Part shown: one piece after another, positions 1 to 8,830 of the stretch
Layout: every line of letters begins with the position of its first letter
Numbering within the stretch: position 1 is the first letter of the stretch
From: JBCFBK01 sp038562555
GTDB taxonomy: Bacteria > Bacteroidota > Bacteroidia > Bacteroidales > Prolixibacteraceae
NCBI GenBank assembly: GCA_038562555.1
Contig: JBCFBK010000045.1
Span: 1 to 48,216 of the forward strand
Length of the DNA: 48,216 nucleotides
Direction of reading: 5' to 3'
Notes under the pieces: generated by a model
Database searches by the model: none
What the model was told of the DNA's origin: nothing
The model's input: only the letters and a program-made list of their open reading frames with translations
Program-made: the position numbers and the translations under genes

Positions 1-1
1 G

Positions 2-244
2 GTTTCCATTGTCGGCGAGAAATTTGCGCGCGAAGACGTGTGGGGTATGTTTAACGGAATGTGGTTTTCCACCTTTCTTTTTCTGCCTTTAGGGCTCTTC
101 CTGACTTATAAGGCAGTTAACGATTCCGGATTACTGAACCTGGAAACCTATCAATATAAAGCGAAGCGGTTGCTGAGGGCCATTTTCCCGGAAAAGAACA
201 AATCTGAAATTATCAAAAATGAGAATTCTTCAATTGGCCAATAA
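2..244 (+). CDS. LptF/LptG (YjgP/YjgQ) family permease, C-terminal end only
   Basis: The frame is open from the window edge, so the start lies outside; about 80 residues are visible. They hold one hydrophobic segment in the context GMWFSTFLFLPLGLFLTYKA, followed by a short basic cytoplasmic tail. This is what the last transmembrane helix of Bacteroidota LptF/LptG-type lipopolysaccharide export permeases looks like, with the typical small-residue and LTYKA ending. Such permeases take lipopolysaccharide from the inner membrane to the Lpt bridge. The last 26 bases overlap the following glycosyltransferase gene, so the two are probably translated together. The family call rests on a short C-terminus and could be wrong if another multi-pass protein has a similar end. 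Confidence 0.6.
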   Translation, partial: VSIVGEKFAREDVWGMFNGMWFSTFLFLPLGLFLTYKAVNDSGLLNLETYQYKAKRLLRAIFPEKNKSEIIKNENSSIGQ

Positions 245-1454
245 AGCTCCATGGCCACCCAAAGATGGCGAAGCAATTGCAATTTTGACCTTGTCAAAGG
301 GTTTTTTTCTGCATGGTCATCGGGTCACGGTGCTGGCTATGAATACAGAAGAACATCATCTGGAGCACGATGAATTGCCGGAACATCTGGCTGCTGAAAT
401 TGATTTCCGCCTGATTGATATTCCCGGGAAAAAGTCTTTGGGAAAGGTCTTGCAAAACTTCTTTTTATCAGATTTACCGTTTCATGCTGAACGTTGTATC
501 AGCGATTCATACAGTCAGGCTCTTGTCCGTTTGCTGGGTGAGCAAAAATTTGACGTCATTCAGCTCGAGGGACTTTATTTATGCCCGTATATTCCGCTGA
601 TCCGAAAGTGCAGCGACGCGCTCATTGCTTACCGTGCCCATAATATTGAACATGAAATATGGCAGCATACAGCCCAGCTGGCCGGAATCTGGCGGTTTTT
701 TTATCTCAGCGGACTCGTACGCCGGCTGAAGCGCTTTGAATTGAGTTTCTTAAACAAGTATGACGTACTGGTTTCCATTACCGAGCGTGACGGACTTATT
801 CTTGACCGTTTGGGAAACCGTAAGCCGAGGCATACCTCAGAAACCGGGATTGACCTGTCATCACTGGTTCCAACTGCCAAAAACCTCGAGTATCCGTCGC
901 TCTTCCATATCGGTGCGCTCGACTGGCCGCCCAGTCAGGAAGGATTGATCTGGTTCCTGAACAACTGCTGGCCGGCGATTCATGAAAAACATCCTGAGCT
1001 TAAATTTTATATAGCAGGAAGGAATGTTCCGGCCTGGATTGAAACGCGCTTCAAAAGCGAACATATTATCTTCCTTGGCGAAGTGGAAGACGCTTATCAT
1101 TTCATGAATTCAAAGGCCGTTATGGTGGTGCCGCTGCACTCGGGGAGCGGTATCCGTATCAAGATCATAGAAGGAATGGCCCTTGGAAAAGCCATTGTCA
1201 GCACGTCAATTGGTTGCGAGGGGATTCCTGCCATTGACCGTGAAAATATCCTGATCGCCAATAAGCCCGACGACTTCATCGCCGCGATCGAGGCCCTGGT
1301 GTCCGACCGCTCCCTTTTTGACCGGCTGTGTAAAAATTCAGTTGATTTTATCCGGGAACGATTTGATAACCTTGCTATTGTAGGTTCATTGATCGAGTTT
1401 TACCAGCAACAGCTTGCCGCCTCCGGACGACCCGGATCCGGCGTCAACAGCTAA
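219..1454 (+). CDS. GT4-type (GT-B fold) glycosyltransferase
   Basis: A 411-residue protein beginning MRILQLANKAPWPP, the first beta strand and glycine/proline-rich loop of a GT-B glycosyltransferase. The C-terminal half carries the nucleotide-sugar site typical of GT4 enzymes: HSGSGIRIKIIEGMALGKAI followed by a GCEGI segment, with glutamates spaced as in the E-x7-E motif. No signal peptide or membrane helix is seen, so it acts in the cytoplasm or at the inner membrane face. It overlaps the LptF/G-like gene by 26 bases, which suggests a role in envelope glycan or lipopolysaccharide assembly; the acceptor and sugar cannot be told from sequence. In related genomes an LptF/G gene often lies directly before ribBA, so this gene may be an insertion into that pair. 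Confidence 0.85.
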   Translation: MRILQLANKAPWPPKDGEAIAILTLSKGFFLHGHRVTVLAMNTEEHHLEHDELPEHLAAEIDFRLIDIPGKKSLGKVLQNFFLSDLPFHAERCISDSYSQALVRLLGEQKFDVIQLEGLYLCPYIPLIRKCSDALIAYRAHNIEHEIWQHTAQLAGIWRFFYLSGLVRRLKRFELSFLNKYDVLVSITERDGLILDRLGNRKPRHTSETGIDLSSLVPTAKNLEYPSLFHIGALDWPPSQEGLIWFLNNCWPAIHEKHPELKFYIAGRNVPAWIETRFKSEHIIFLGEVEDAYHFMNSKAVMVVPLHSGSGIRIKIIEGMALGKAIVSTSIGCEGIPAIDRENILIANKPDDFIAAIEALVSDRSLFDRLCKNSVDFIRERFDNLAIVGSLIEFYQQQLAASGRPGSGVNS

Positions 1455-1464
1455 AGCCGGTTCG

Positions 1465-1495
1465 TTTTATATCTGAATTTTTTTCTGTACTTTTG
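1465..1495 (+). promoter_or_regulatory. Bacteroidota-type promoter for ribBA
   Basis: TACTTTTG at 1488-1495 matches the -7 consensus TAnnTTTG. A T-rich -33 region (TTTT, 1465-1468) lies 19 bases upstream. Transcription would start near 1502, about 24 bases before the ATG at 1526. This argues against a TTG start at 1493, which lies inside the -7 box. Confidence 0.6.
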
Positions 1496-1525
1496 CAGCG
1501 GCATCTGAAAACCGGAAAATTAGAA

Positions 1526-2749
1526 ATGACTGAGTTTAAACTGAATACAATACCCGAAGCGATTATTGCCATTAAACGTGGTGATTTAGTGATTGTTGTG
1601 GATGACGAAGACCGTGAGAATGAGGGCGACTTTATCGCTGCAGCAGAGTTGATCACCCCCGAAAAAGTGAATTTTATGGCGACCTACGGACGGGGATTAA
1701 TCTGCGCGCCGCTCACTGAAAGCCGTTGTGAAGAGCTGGAACTTGATCTGATGGTGGGGCAGAATACATCGCTGCACCAGACTCCTTTTACTGTTTCTGT
1801 CGACCTGATCGGACACGGTTGCACAACAGGAATTTCCACCGCCGACCGGGCAAAAACAATTCGCGCGCTTGCAGATACAGACACGCGGCCCGAAGATCTG
1901 GGCCGCCCCGGACATATTTTTCCGCTTAAAGCCAAAGAACGTGGCGTGCTGCGCCGTTCCGGACACACCGAGGCAGCTGTAGACCTCGCCCGGCTGGCTG
2001 GTTTGAAACCGGCAGGCGTTTTGGTTGAAGTGATGAATGAAGATGGCACGATGTCGCGTTTACCCCAACTGATGGAAGTTGCCCGAAAATTTGATCTTAA
2101 AATTGTTTCCATAAAAGATCTGATTGCCTACCGTCTTCAGTCAGAAAGCCTGATCGTGCAGGGTGAGGAAGTGCATATGCCTACTCATTACGGCGACTTT
2201 AATATTGTGCCTTTTCGGCAGAAATCAAACGGGGCAGAGCATGTTGCCCTGATCAAGGGAACGTGGGAACATGACGAGGAAATACTTGTCCGTATGCATT
2301 CTTCATGTATGACGGGAGATATTTTCGGTTCTTTACGCTGCGAATGCGGTGATCAGTTGCATAAAGCACTGGAGCTTATCGAAACAGCAGGCAAAGGGGT
2401 GCTGGTTTATATTATGCAGGAAGGACGGGGTATCGGCTTAATGAACAAGATTGCTGCTTACAAATTGCAGGATGCAGGCCTGGATACCATCGATGCCAAC
2501 CTGCACCTTGGTTTTAAAGCTGATGAGCGTGATTACGGAGTAGGCGCGCAGATCCTCCGCAACCTGGGGGTAAAGAAAATGAAACTGCTTACCAATAATC
2601 CGGTAAAACGGGTAGGTATCGAAGGATACGGCCTTGAGGTCACGGAGATCATTCCAATCGAAATACAGCCAAACGAATATAACCAGCGTTATCTGAAAAC
2701 CAAGCGGGACCGCATGGGGCACTTCCTGCAAAAGTTCAGATACGACTAA
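1526..2749 (+). CDS. ribBA: Bifunctional 3,4-dihydroxy-2-butanone-4-phosphate synthase / GTP cyclohydrolase II
   Basis: A 407-residue fused enzyme that makes both precursors of riboflavin, from ribulose 5-phosphate and from GTP. The N-terminal RibB domain (about 1-200) shows the acidic metal and substrate loop DDEDRENEGD and the RSGHTEAAVDLARLAGL segment. The C-terminal RibA domain (about 205-407) shows the zinc ligands in RMHSSCMTGDIFGSLRCEC and the catalytic GRGIGLMNK loop. Length and domain order are normal for the family. The start at 1526 (MTEFKLNT) is chosen over an upstream TTG because a promoter box covers the latter. A small DUF5522-type gene follows after 12 bases and is probably co-transcribed. 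No FMN riboswitch is visible in the short leader. Confidence 0.96.
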   Translation: MTEFKLNTIPEAIIAIKRGDLVIVVDDEDRENEGDFIAAAELITPEKVNFMATYGRGLICAPLTESRCEELELDLMVGQNTSLHQTPFTVSVDLIGHGCTTGISTADRAKTIRALADTDTRPEDLGRPGHIFPLKAKERGVLRRSGHTEAAVDLARLAGLKPAGVLVEVMNEDGTMSRLPQLMEVARKFDLKIVSIKDLIAYRLQSESLIVQGEEVHMPTHYGDFNIVPFRQKSNGAEHVALIKGTWEHDEEILVRMHSSCMTGDIFGSLRCECGDQLHKALELIETAGKGVLVYIMQEGRGIGLMNKIAAYKLQDAGLDTIDANLHLGFKADERDYGVGAQILRNLGVKKMKLLTNNPVKRVGIEGYGLEVTEIIPIEIQPNEYNQRYLKTKRDRMGHFLQKFRYD

Positions 2750-2761
2750 CAGGCTGTGGTT

Positions 2762-2989
2762 ATGTTTGATGATCTCTTTCCCGCAGGCTACGATGATTTT
2801 ATTGAAGGAGAAGACTACTATCTGAGTAAGGAGGGTTACCGGGTGATGACAGAAAGTTACCTGGTAAAGCGCGGATACTGTTGTGCCAACGGGTGCCGGC
2901 ATTGTCCGTATATGCCTAAAGCACAAAAAGGGAACCGGACGCTTCGTGCCGACGTCGCAAAAAGACAGGATAACCGAAAACAGGGCTAA
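2762..2989 (+). CDS. DUF5522-type small cysteine-rich protein
   Basis: A 75-residue protein, reading MFDDLFPAGYDDF at its start when the ATG at 2762 is used; a GTG two codons earlier is also possible. Its hallmark is the cluster RGYCCANGCRHCPY, with four cysteines and a histidine spaced as in a small metal site or iron-sulfur type motif. This matches the widespread short DUF5522 family, whose function is not known. It lies 12 bases after ribBA with no promoter between, so it is probably read from the ribBA transcript. The C-terminus is basic and probably disordered. Confidence 0.75.
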   Translation: MFDDLFPAGYDDFIEGEDYYLSKEGYRVMTESYLVKRGYCCANGCRHCPYMPKAQKGNRTLRADVAKRQDNRKQG

Positions 2990-3067
2990 ACGTCGGTAAA
3001 ATACGGCCAAACTTCCATCTGTTTTTTTTAGGGAGTATTGTTGGAATACATTCGTTGTCAAAAAAAG

Positions 3068-4411
3068 ATGACAATGAAAACCAGACAATTCAAACTCTTT
3101 TTGACCACACTGATACTGTTCGCCTCTATTGGCGGAGCCGACGCCGGAACGAAATCCTGGACGTTGAGCGACTGCCTGGAGCACGCCCTGAGCAGGAATA
3201 TCGATGTCCGTAAATCTTATCTTAACACGCAAGGGAATGCACTAAGCCTGGAACAAAGCAGGGCAAATAGTCTGCCTTCACTCACCGGGTCGGCCGGCAA
3301 AAATTTTAGCTGGAGCAAGTCATATAATTCCGAAACCCGACAATACGGCGAGCTGAACGGGTCGAACAATACCAGCTATGCGCTCAGCTCAGGAATAACG
3401 CTGTTTAATGGTTTTAAAATAAGAAACTCCATTGAGCAGGCCCGGCTGAATCTTGAAAGCAGCAGGTATTATTCTGAAGCCGTGAAAGAGTCGGTTGAAC
3501 TAAATATACTCAACGCCTATCTTCAGATCCTGTATGCTCAGGAAAATGTCAACAATGCCAGGGAACAAATCAGTTCCACGACCGAACAACTGGCCTTTGC
3601 CGAAGAACGTCTCCGGCTTGGGGTTATTTCGAATGCCGATTATTTACAGATCAAATCTGAACTGGCATCGGAGAACCTTACACTCGCCAATGCAAAAAGC
3701 ACGCTCTCTATAGCCAAAGTCAACTTAATGCAACTCATGGAACTGCCGGTGAATGGCGAGTTTGAAATTGTTTCTCCCGATTTGTCGCATCTTCTTGAGT
3801 TGAAAGAAAATGTCGAGGCTGCCGATGTTTACCGGCAAGCACTCGAGATTAAGCCTCAAATTAAGCAGGCGGCTCTGACGCTTGAAAGCGTCCGGCTGAA
3901 TGAGAAAATCGCAAAGGCGGGCCTGCTTCCCCAGTTGTCGCTGAATGCCGGGCTAAACACCGGATCGTCCAGCGAAACTGACGGATTCAATTATACGCAG
4001 CAATTAAAAAATGCTGTCACACCATCAGTCGGGCTGAGCCTTTCGGTACCCATTTTTCGGAACAGACAGACTCAAATTGCCGTTAAGCAGGCTCAAATCG
4101 CTGCCGGTGATGCCGAACTTGATGAACTTGATACAAAAAACGACCTTCGAAAGAATATCGAGCAAACCTGTGTGGACGTTGAAACGGCGCAAATACAGTA
4201 CCAGGCAAGTGTTGAACTTTACGAGGCAGCCAGTGAATCTTATCTGGTAGCGGTTGAAAAATATGAACTGGGCCTCCTCAACTCGGTCGATTTTTTAACG
4301 GTTAAAACTGCGTTGATCACTTCCGAAAGCGAACTGACCCAGTCAAAATATAACTTCATTTTCAGTAATAAGATACTTGATTTCTATAAAGGAATTCCAA
4401 TCAGTTTATAA
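3068..4411 (+). CDS. TolC-family outer membrane efflux protein
   Basis: About 447 residues with a signal peptide (MKTRQFKLFLTTLILFAS, then cleavage near ADA-GT). Two repeats of a long coiled-coil/OEP region follow, rich in the N-A-x-x-x-L-x-L type heptads seen in TolC-like channels (for example QLAFAEERLRLGVISNADYL and VAVEKYELGLLNSVDFL in equivalent places of the two halves). It would form the outer membrane channel of a tripartite efflux pump. ATG codons at 3068 and 3074 are both possible; the TTG at 3038 would add a non-hydrophobic leader and is unlikely. It begins an operon with an adaptor, an ABC ATPase and an ABC permease, with 17 bases to the next gene. Confidence 0.93.
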   Translation: MTMKTRQFKLFLTTLILFASIGGADAGTKSWTLSDCLEHALSRNIDVRKSYLNTQGNALSLEQSRANSLPSLTGSAGKNFSWSKSYNSETRQYGELNGSNNTSYALSSGITLFNGFKIRNSIEQARLNLESSRYYSEAVKESVELNILNAYLQILYAQENVNNAREQISSTTEQLAFAEERLRLGVISNADYLQIKSELASENLTLANAKSTLSIAKVNLMQLMELPVNGEFEIVSPDLSHLLELKENVEAADVYRQALEIKPQIKQAALTLESVRLNEKIAKAGLLPQLSLNAGLNTGSSSETDGFNYTQQLKNAVTPSVGLSLSVPIFRNRQTQIAVKQAQIAAGDAELDELDTKNDLRKNIEQTCVDVETAQIQYQASVELYEAASESYLVAVEKYELGLLNSVDFLTVKTALITSESELTQSKYNFIFSNKILDFYKGIPISL

Positions 4412-4428
4412 TATTAAAAGAGCATATC

Positions 4429-5649
4429 ATGCAGAAGAAAAAAATCATAGTCGCCATCGTAACGATTGGCGTGATAGCAGCCGGATTTGTTGCTGCGGGG
4501 TTATTTTCGCCCCAAAAGAATGCTGTTCAGCTTAAGACAGAAAAAATCGGCAGGGCAACAATCAGCAATACGGTCACGGCCACCGGTACGCTGGAGGCAA
4601 ATGTGACCGTTGAAGTAGGGACACAGGTCTCAGGGAGGATCGATAAAATTTATGTGGATAACAATTCGGTTGTCAGAAAAAACCAGCTTATTGCCCGCCT
4701 GGATACGCAGGCGTTAAGTTCGACCCTGGCTCAAAGCAAGGCTTCGTACGACCAGGCCCAGGCGGAATATGAGTACCGGAAAGCAAACTACGACCGGTAC
4801 AGCCAGCTGATAGAAAAGAAGCTGATCGCACAGAAAGATTTTGATGAAGTGAATTTCAGCTATAAATCGTCGATTGCCAGTTTAAAATCGGCCAAAGCAA
4901 GTTACGACAAGAACAGGACCAACCTCGAGTATGCCTATATTTATTCGCCGATCGACGGTATTATTCTGGAACGTGCGGTGGAAGAGGGAGAGACTGTGGC
5001 GGCCAGTTTCAGTACACCAACGCTCTTTACAATTGCGAATGATCTGACTCAAATGGAAATTGAGGCCGATGTCGACGAAGCCGATATAGGAAAATTGCGC
5101 GTTGGTCAGCGCGTGGAATTTACCGTTGACGCGTTCCCCGGAAAAACCTTCAATGGTGAAATCAGGGAGATCCGTTTGCTGGCGGTCGAAGAATCCAGTG
5201 TGATCACCTATACTGTGGTCATCAATGCGCCTAACCCCGAAATGATACTGATGCCGGGAATGACGGCCAATGCAGTCTTTTATGTAACAGAAAAAAAAGA
5301 TATTGTTGTTGTGCCTAACCGTGCTTTTGATTTTTCTCCGGATGCATCTGTCCTGCTTGCTTACCAGAAGGCAAATCCTGAGGCAAAGGTGACTATGCCC
5401 GGGCCGGCGGCGAAAGCACAGTCGGATTCGGAAAAAACCGTCTGGATCAAAGCGCCCGGCGCTATCTTTCCCAGAACGGTTATTCCCGGGGAAACGGACG
5501 AAATCAATTATGAGGTGATCTCCGGTATTCAGGAAGGCGAAGAGGTAATCATCTCCATGTCGTTTGCGTCGGGCCAGGGAAAATCAGAAGAGGACGCCGT
5601 AGTGGCAAAAAGCCCGTTTATGCCAGCGCGGCCAGGATCAAAAAAGTAA
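4429..5649 (+). CDS. MacA-like periplasmic adaptor (HlyD/membrane fusion protein)
   Basis: A 406-residue protein with a single N-terminal membrane anchor (residues about 5-27) followed by periplasmic domains. The barrel-sandwich (lipoyl-like) halves are seen at ANVTVEVGTQVSGRIDKIYV and YIYSPIDGIILERAVEEGE, separated by an alpha-helical hairpin of about 80 residues. The C-terminal beta-barrel includes a DVDEADIGKLRVGQ segment typical of adaptors. It bridges the ABC permease and the TolC-type channel. The C-terminal tail is rich in alanine, proline and lysine. It lies between tolC-like and macB-like genes with short gaps, so it belongs to one operon. The substrate is not evident. Confidence 0.93.
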   Translation: MQKKKIIVAIVTIGVIAAGFVAAGLFSPQKNAVQLKTEKIGRATISNTVTATGTLEANVTVEVGTQVSGRIDKIYVDNNSVVRKNQLIARLDTQALSSTLAQSKASYDQAQAEYEYRKANYDRYSQLIEKKLIAQKDFDEVNFSYKSSIASLKSAKASYDKNRTNLEYAYIYSPIDGIILERAVEEGETVAASFSTPTLFTIANDLTQMEIEADVDEADIGKLRVGQRVEFTVDAFPGKTFNGEIREIRLLAVEESSVITYTVVINAPNPEMILMPGMTANAVFYVTEKKDIVVVPNRAFDFSPDASVLLAYQKANPEAKVTMPGPAAKAQSDSEKTVWIKAPGAIFPRTVIPGETDEINYEVISGIQEGEEVIISMSFASGQGKSEEDAVVAKSPFMPARPGSKK

Positions 5650-5660
5650 AAAGAAAGAAC

Positions 5661-6422
5661 ATGACGAGAAAAGTGATACAGGTAAGTGGACTGAAAAAAG
5701 ATTTCCAGGTAGGAGAGATTACCGTGCACGCCCTTCGGGGGATCGACCTGGAGATTGAAGAAGGAGAGTTCGTGGCGATCATGGGTACCAGCGGGTCCGG
5801 GAAATCGACCATGTTGAATATTCTTGGTTGCCTTGATAAACCGACGGCGGGGAAGTATATGCTCGATGGGATCAGCATGGGAGAGCTCAATAAAAATGAA
5901 CTGGCCGGACTTAGAAACCTGAAGCTGGGATTTGTTTTCCAATCCTATAATTTGCTTCCGAGGACCACGGCTTTGGAAAATGTGGAATTGCCCTTATATT
6001 ACAATAGCAGGGTAAGGTCGAAAGAACGGCGGGAAAGGGCTATGGCCGCTCTGGAATCGGTGGGTCTTGCCGACCGGATGCAGCACATGCCCAATCAGAT
6101 GTCGGGTGGCCAGCAGCAACGGGTGGCTATTGCCCGCTCCCTGGTCAACGATCCGATGGTGATTCTGGCTGATGAGGCCACTGGAAATCTGGATACACGA
6201 ACGTCGTATGAGATCATGGCCTTATTTCAGGAACTGAATGAAAAGGGGAAGACGATTATTTTTGTGACACATGAAGCTGATATTGCTCGTTTTACAAAAA
6301 GAAATGTCGTTTTTAAGGATGGCTATCTGGTCAGGGAGCAGCTGGTTGCAGACAGGCTTAACGCCCTTGAAATGCTCAGGGACCTCCCTGTTGAGCCGGA
6401 TTTGACGACATCCGGAATTTAA
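5661..6422 (+). CDS. ABC transporter ATP-binding protein (MacB/LolD type)
   Basis: A 253-residue ATPase with all ABC motifs: Walker A GTSGSGKST (about 43-51), Q-loop in FVFQSYNLLPRTTALENV, signature MSGGQQQRVAIARSL, Walker B VILADEATGNLD and the H-loop FVTHE. The LLPRTTALENVELPL segment is typical of the MacB/LolD subgroup. It powers the efflux or extrusion system whose permease is encoded 22 bases downstream. In Escherichia coli MacB the ATPase and permease are one polypeptide; here they are separate genes, which is the common arrangement in Bacteroidota. About 20 residues follow the H-loop region as an extra tail. Confidence 0.95.
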   Translation: MTRKVIQVSGLKKDFQVGEITVHALRGIDLEIEEGEFVAIMGTSGSGKSTMLNILGCLDKPTAGKYMLDGISMGELNKNELAGLRNLKLGFVFQSYNLLPRTTALENVELPLYYNSRVRSKERRERAMAALESVGLADRMQHMPNQMSGGQQQRVAIARSLVNDPMVILADEATGNLDTRTSYEIMALFQELNEKGKTIIFVTHEADIARFTKRNVVFKDGYLVREQLVADRLNALEMLRDLPVEPDLTTSGI

Positions 6423-6443
6423 CTTTACCAATACAAAGCGATC

Positions 6444-7664
6444 ATGAACTACACAAATACAATCAAAATAGCGATGAATGCCCTGAAGCGGAATAAGGTC
6501 AGGTCTTTTCTTACCATGCTCGGGATCATTATCGGTGTTGCGTCGGTAATTGCCATGCTTGCAATCGGACAAGGCTCCAAGAAAAGTATTCAGGATCAGA
6601 TGTCGTCAATGGGAACGAACATGATCTTTGCCTCACCTGGGTCCGAAAGAAGGGGAGGCATTCAGTTAAGCCGGGAAGATATGCAAACCATGAAACTGGA
6701 GGATGTGGATGCCATACGGAAGGAATGCCCCGCGATCAGTGCCGTTTCGCCTGTTGTAAATTCAGGTGGCCAGGCTGTTGTAGGAAACAGCAACTGGCCA
6801 ACAACTCTTTATGGAGTCAATAGTGAATATCCGGGCATACGGAAATATGAAATAGCCTCCGGACGAAACTTTTCAGAACAGGAAATTAAAACCTACGCAA
6901 AGGTGTGTCTGATCGGTCAGACGATCGTTGAGAACCTGTTTCTTGACGGAGCGGATCCAATCGGGCAGTCGGTCAGGTTCAAAAACATTCCGTTCAGGAT
7001 CATTGGTGTTTTGGAGGGGAAAGGTGAAAATGGTATGGGGCAGGATCAGGACGACCTGATCCTGGCTCCTTATACCTGTGTCCAGAAACGCGTACTGGCC
7101 ATCACGCACATCCAAAGCATTTTTGCTTCGGCAGCGTCAGAAGAATTAAACGATGCTGCCATCGGGCAGATGACACAAACGCTCAGGAGGCAGCATAAGA
7201 TCAGAGAAGGCAGCACCGACGATTTCCGGATCATGTCGCAATCGGAAATGGTACAAACCTTCTCATCCATCAGCGATGTGATGACGATCCTGCTGGGTGC
7301 AATTGCAGGGATTTCTTTGCTTGTAGGCGGTATCGGTATCATGAATATCATGTACGTTTCGGTAACTGAGCGGACCCGTGAAATCGGGCTGAGGTTGTCG
7401 GTCGGCGGCCGCGGAAGCGACATTCTGACACAGTTTCTGATTGAATCGATCCTCCTTAGTGTCGTCGGCGGAATTATCGGGATCTTCCTTGGTCTGTTTT
7501 CTTCTCAAATGGTATCGTCGTTCCTGAACTGGCCGGTTGTGGTTATGCCCGCATCAGTTGTGTTCGCATTTGTTGTTTGTACTCTCATCGGTGTTTTTTT
7601 TGGCTGGTATCCGGCGCGGAAGGCAGCCGGATTGAACCCGATCGATGCGCTGCGTTATGAGTAG
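6444..7664 (+). CDS. ABC transporter permease (MacB type)
   Basis: A 406-residue membrane protein of the MacB permease type. It has an N-terminal helix (about 18-40, with RSFLTMLGIIIGVASVIAML), a long periplasmic domain of about 220 residues, and three C-terminal helices. The conserved cytoplasmic segment VTERTREIGLRLSVGGRG lies between the second and third helix, and the chain ends YPARKAAGLNPIDALRYE, the usual FtsX/MacB ending. It works with the ATPase, adaptor and TolC-like channel encoded just upstream. These mechanotransmission ABC systems export peptides, macrolides or lipids; which one applies here cannot be said. Confidence 0.95.
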   Translation: MNYTNTIKIAMNALKRNKVRSFLTMLGIIIGVASVIAMLAIGQGSKKSIQDQMSSMGTNMIFASPGSERRGGIQLSREDMQTMKLEDVDAIRKECPAISAVSPVVNSGGQAVVGNSNWPTTLYGVNSEYPGIRKYEIASGRNFSEQEIKTYAKVCLIGQTIVENLFLDGADPIGQSVRFKNIPFRIIGVLEGKGENGMGQDQDDLILAPYTCVQKRVLAITHIQSIFASAASEELNDAAIGQMTQTLRRQHKIREGSTDDFRIMSQSEMVQTFSSISDVMTILLGAIAGISLLVGGIGIMNIMYVSVTERTREIGLRLSVGGRGSDILTQFLIESILLSVVGGIIGIFLGLFSSQMVSSFLNWPVVVMPASVVFAFVVCTLIGVFFGWYPARKAAGLNPIDALRYE

Positions 7665-7686
7665 AAACTTTCAGGCAGTTTGCTAA

Positions 7687-7717
7687 CTTTAAAAGTTTCT
7701 GAAAAAGACTATATTTG
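7687..7717 (+). promoter_or_regulatory. Promoter for the LytS/LytTR pair
   Basis: TATATTTG at 7710-7717 fits the -7 consensus, with a TTTA-type -33 at 7687-7690 spaced by 19 bases. The gap to the ATG at 7736 is short. It suggests that the two-component genes have their own promoter in addition to any read-through from the efflux operon, and it rules out the TTG at 7715 as a start. Confidence 0.5.
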
Positions 7718-7735
7718 ATTATAAACAATTCCCTC

Positions 7736-8830
7736 ATGAGTTTTTCTTTTCTTTCCGGTAAACGACTGACAATTGGCTTGCATGTGCTGGCCTGGGCCTT
7801 CATTGTCATTATCCCGCAATATCTGATGAGTGTTTATGGCGGACGAAGGGATAACCATTTCCTGTACCAGTTTTATACCAATACGCTTATTTACGGCTCG
7901 TTTTTCTACCTGAACTATTTATGGTTGGTCCCGAAATTCTTTTTCCTGGAGAGTAAAACCAGGTATTTCCTTACGGTTGCGGGCATTATTATCCTTTCAG
8001 GCCTGCTGCTGTATGTGATCAATAATTATCTTTTTTTTGATCTGGAGCGGGAAAAGCAGATCGATCAGCTTATGAAGGAACTGAATAAGGGGACGGACCT
8101 GAAAAAACCGCCATTCAGGCAGATGCGGATATTTAATAATTTCTACAGCGCTATTCTGATATGCGGTTTTTCTTTGGGGCTGGGCGTTCTGGAGAAATTG
8201 AACCAGAATGAAAAACAACGGAAGGAACTGGAAAAGGAAAAACTTAATTCGGAACTGGCCTTTCTTAAGAATCAGATCAGTCCGCATTTTTTCTTCAATA
8301 CGCTGAATAATATCTACTCCCTGATCGGGTTCAACGCCGAAGAAGCGAGGCATGCGGTTTTACAGCTCTCAAAACTGATGCGTTACCTGTTATACGACTC
8401 AGACCAGGCAGAATCGAAACTGAGCGATGAAATCGGATTTCTTTCCCACTACATCGATCTGATGAAACTCCGGCTGAACGACAAAGTGGAGTTGAAGGTG
8501 TCCCTGCCCCGGAAGGTTCCTGATCTCCGGATCCCTCCGCTGCTTTTTGTTTCGTTTGTTGAGAATGCCTTTAAGCATGGGGTAAGCTATCGGGAGCGCT
8601 CTTTTATTGAGATCAGGATGGATGTGGAGAACGGCAGGATCTTGTTTTATACAAAAAACAGTATAGGAGCAGGAACCCATGTTCCCGATGAGAACTCGGG
8701 GATCGGACTTGAAAACGTTAAGAAAAGGCTGAACTTGTTGTTTCCCGGGCATCATTCCCTGAAAATCGGACAAACCAGCGATGAATTTAATGTCGCGTTA
8801 ACGCTTGAAACAAAATCCATGTTGCCATGA
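7736..8830 (+). CDS. LytS-family sensor histidine kinase
   Basis: About 364 residues. The first 145 or so contain four hydrophobic helices (for example VLAWAFIVIIPQYLMSVY and FLTVAGIIILSGLLLYVI). A charged coiled stretch follows (NQNEKQRKELEKEKLNSEL), then the His_kinase domain with the phospho-acceptor motif ISPHFFFNTLNNIYSLI. The ATP-binding domain shows N-box ENAFKHGVSYRER and G-box SGIGLENVKKRL. The ATG at 7736 is preferred because the upstream TTG lies in a promoter box. The stop codon overlaps the ATG of the response regulator (ATGA), so the pair is translationally coupled. Placed behind the efflux operon, it may sense membrane stress or the pump substrate; that is inference. Confidence 0.93.
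   Translation: MSFSFLSGKRLTIGLHVLAWAFIVIIPQYLMSVYGGRRDNHFLYQFYTNTLIYGSFFYLNYLWLVPKFFFLESKTRYFLTVAGIIILSGLLLYVINNYLFFDLEREKQIDQLMKELNKGTDLKKPPFRQMRIFNNFYSAILICGFSLGLGVLEKLNQNEKQRKELEKEKLNSELAFLKNQISPHFFFNTLNNIYSLIGFNAEEARHAVLQLSKLMRYLLYDSDQAESKLSDEIGFLSHYIDLMKLRLNDKVELKVSLPRKVPDLRIPPLLFVSFVENAFKHGVSYRERSFIEIRMDVENGRILFYTKNSIGAGTHVPDENSGIGLENVKKRLNLLFPGHHSLKIGQTSDEFNVALTLETKSMLP

Noticed and set aside
1493..1525. Upstream TTG start for ribBA adding 11 residues
   Set aside because: The TTG lies inside a TAnnTTTG promoter box, and the ATG at 1526 gives the normal RibB N-terminus.
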